From Candidatus Kerfeldbacteria bacterium RIFCSPHIGHO2_12_FULL_48_17 (GTDB taxonomy: Bacteria; Patescibacteriota; Patescibacteriia; HO2-48-17), in contig MHKD01000041.1 of assembly GCA_001818775.1 (NCBI GenBank), forward strand, positions 1 through 35,907: 35,907 nt of DNA, in the 5' to 3' direction. Numbering within the stretch: the stretch's first letter is position 1; each line of letters begins with the position of its first letter. The notes beneath the pieces are model-generated. The model had not been told where the DNA came from and did not search any database. It saw nothing but the letters and a program-made list of their open reading frames with translations. The position numbers were made by a program, and so were the translations under genes. This document shows positions 35,090 through 35,907 of this stretch, piece after piece.

Positions 35090-35907
35090 ATGCCGCATGA
35101 CAGACGACCCGCTGATGTCAAAGATATATCCTTTTTCGGTGAGACATTTTTCCGTAACCGCAGTGTTAAGTTCGGCATAAAAACCGACGACCGCCGCCGG
35201 CACATGTATGTCATAGGAAAAACCGGTATGGGAAAATCAACGCTGCTGGAAAACATGATCATTGATGATATCCGCGGCGGCAGGGGCGTGGCGGTTGTTG
35301 ATCCGCACGGTGATTTGGTGGAAAAAATTCTTGATTTTATTCCTTCATTTCGGGTCAACGATGTCGTGTATTTTAATCCAGCCGACGGTGATTACCCGAT
35401 AGCGTTTAATATTCTTGAAAATACCAATCCCGAATACAAAAACCTGATCGCATCCGGCTTGGTTGGTGTCTTTAAGAAAATCTGGGCAGATTCCTGGGGG
35501 CCGCGTTTGGAATACATCCTCATGAACTCAATTTTGGGACTCCTCGAAACGCCGAACACGACGCTTTTGGGCTTGCCGCGCTTATTGGTTGATAAAAAAT
35601 ACCGCCGGAAAATCGTCAACAACATCACCGATCCAGTGGTAAAATCGTTCTGGGTTGATGAATACGCCAACTATAACGATAAATTTCGCAATGAAGCCAT
35701 AGCTCCAATCCAAAACAAAATCGGTCAGTTTTTATCATCGGCGCTTATCCGCAACATTATCGCGCAGCCGAAATCAACCATTGATATTCGCGAAATCATG
35801 GACAGTAAAAAGATTATCCTCATGAATCTTGCCAAGGGGCGCATCGGTGAAGAGAATTCAGCGCTGCTCGGCGCCATGATGATCACCCGCATTCAGCTAG
35901 CTGCCAT
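35090..35907 (+). CDS. Type IV secretion/conjugation coupling ATPase-like protein (TraG/HerA-type), 3' truncated by window edge
   Basis: Not in the ORF track; translated by eye: MPHDRRPADVKDISFFGETFFRNRSVKFGIKTDDRRRHMYVIGKTGMGKSTLLENMIIDDIRGGRGVAVVDPHGDLVEKIL...; Walker A GKTGMGKST, Walker-B-like GVAVVDPHGD. Confidence 0.88.
   Translation, partial: MPHDRRPADVKDISFFGETFFRNRSVKFGIKTDDRRRHMYVIGKTGMGKSTLLENMIIDDIRGGRGVAVVDPHGDLVEKILDFIPSFRVNDVVYFNPADGDYPIAFNILENTNPEYKNLIASGLVGVFKKIWADSWGPRLEYILMNSILGLLETPNTTLLGLPRLLVDKKYRRKIVNNITDPVVKSFWVDEYANYNDKFRNEAIAPIQNKIGQFLSSALIRNIIAQPKSTIDIREIMDSKKIILMNLAKGRIGEENSALLGAMMITRIQLAA

Noticed and set aside
1-35907. Alternative genetic code (UGA = Gly, as in some CPR lineages)
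   Set aside because: Several genes end in TGA at sensible positions (2478-2480, 8177-8179), so the standard bacterial code fits.
1-35907. tRNA or rRNA genes
   Set aside because: None recognised by eye; a tRNAscan run would be needed to exclude a divergent tRNA.

Overview
This 35.9 kb window looks like a chromosomal segment of a Candidatus Patescibacteria (CPR)-type bacterium. That placement is inferred from gene content and compact, ATGA-coupled genes; no search was run. UGA is used as a stop, so the code looks standard. Nearly all genes are on the + strand. In order: partial Nudix, recJ, RNase HI-like, Nudix/RppH-like, RNase P RNA (rnpB), a surface-polysaccharide cluster (sugar transferase, Wzz-like, three GT4 glycosyltransferases, DUF4012, MurJ), EEP-family protein, lepA, an ECF sigma/anti-sigma/secreted-protein operon, a promoter-leader-small ORF-terminator unit, ftsW-murG-murC-murB, hpf, secA, an FG-GAP/L,D-transpeptidase fusion, secD (with a parvulin-like insert), secF, a sigma-region-4/HARE-HTH protein, a membrane protein, and a truncated conjugation-type ATPase absent from the ORF track. 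The most interesting signal is a family of about 160-bp non-coding palindromic elements (six full copies, at least two remnants). Their terminal and inner stems differ between subfamilies but stay complementary within each copy, while loop and box sequences are shared. Four copies have clean 3-bp TNA target-site duplications, and several sit exactly on stop codons, including one inserted into an ATGA stop/start overlap that kept both genes intact. Other notable items are the apparently circularly permuted parvulin domain in SecD, a leaderless 10-codon ORF coupled to secD, and the structured leader plus 36-aa ORF unit.
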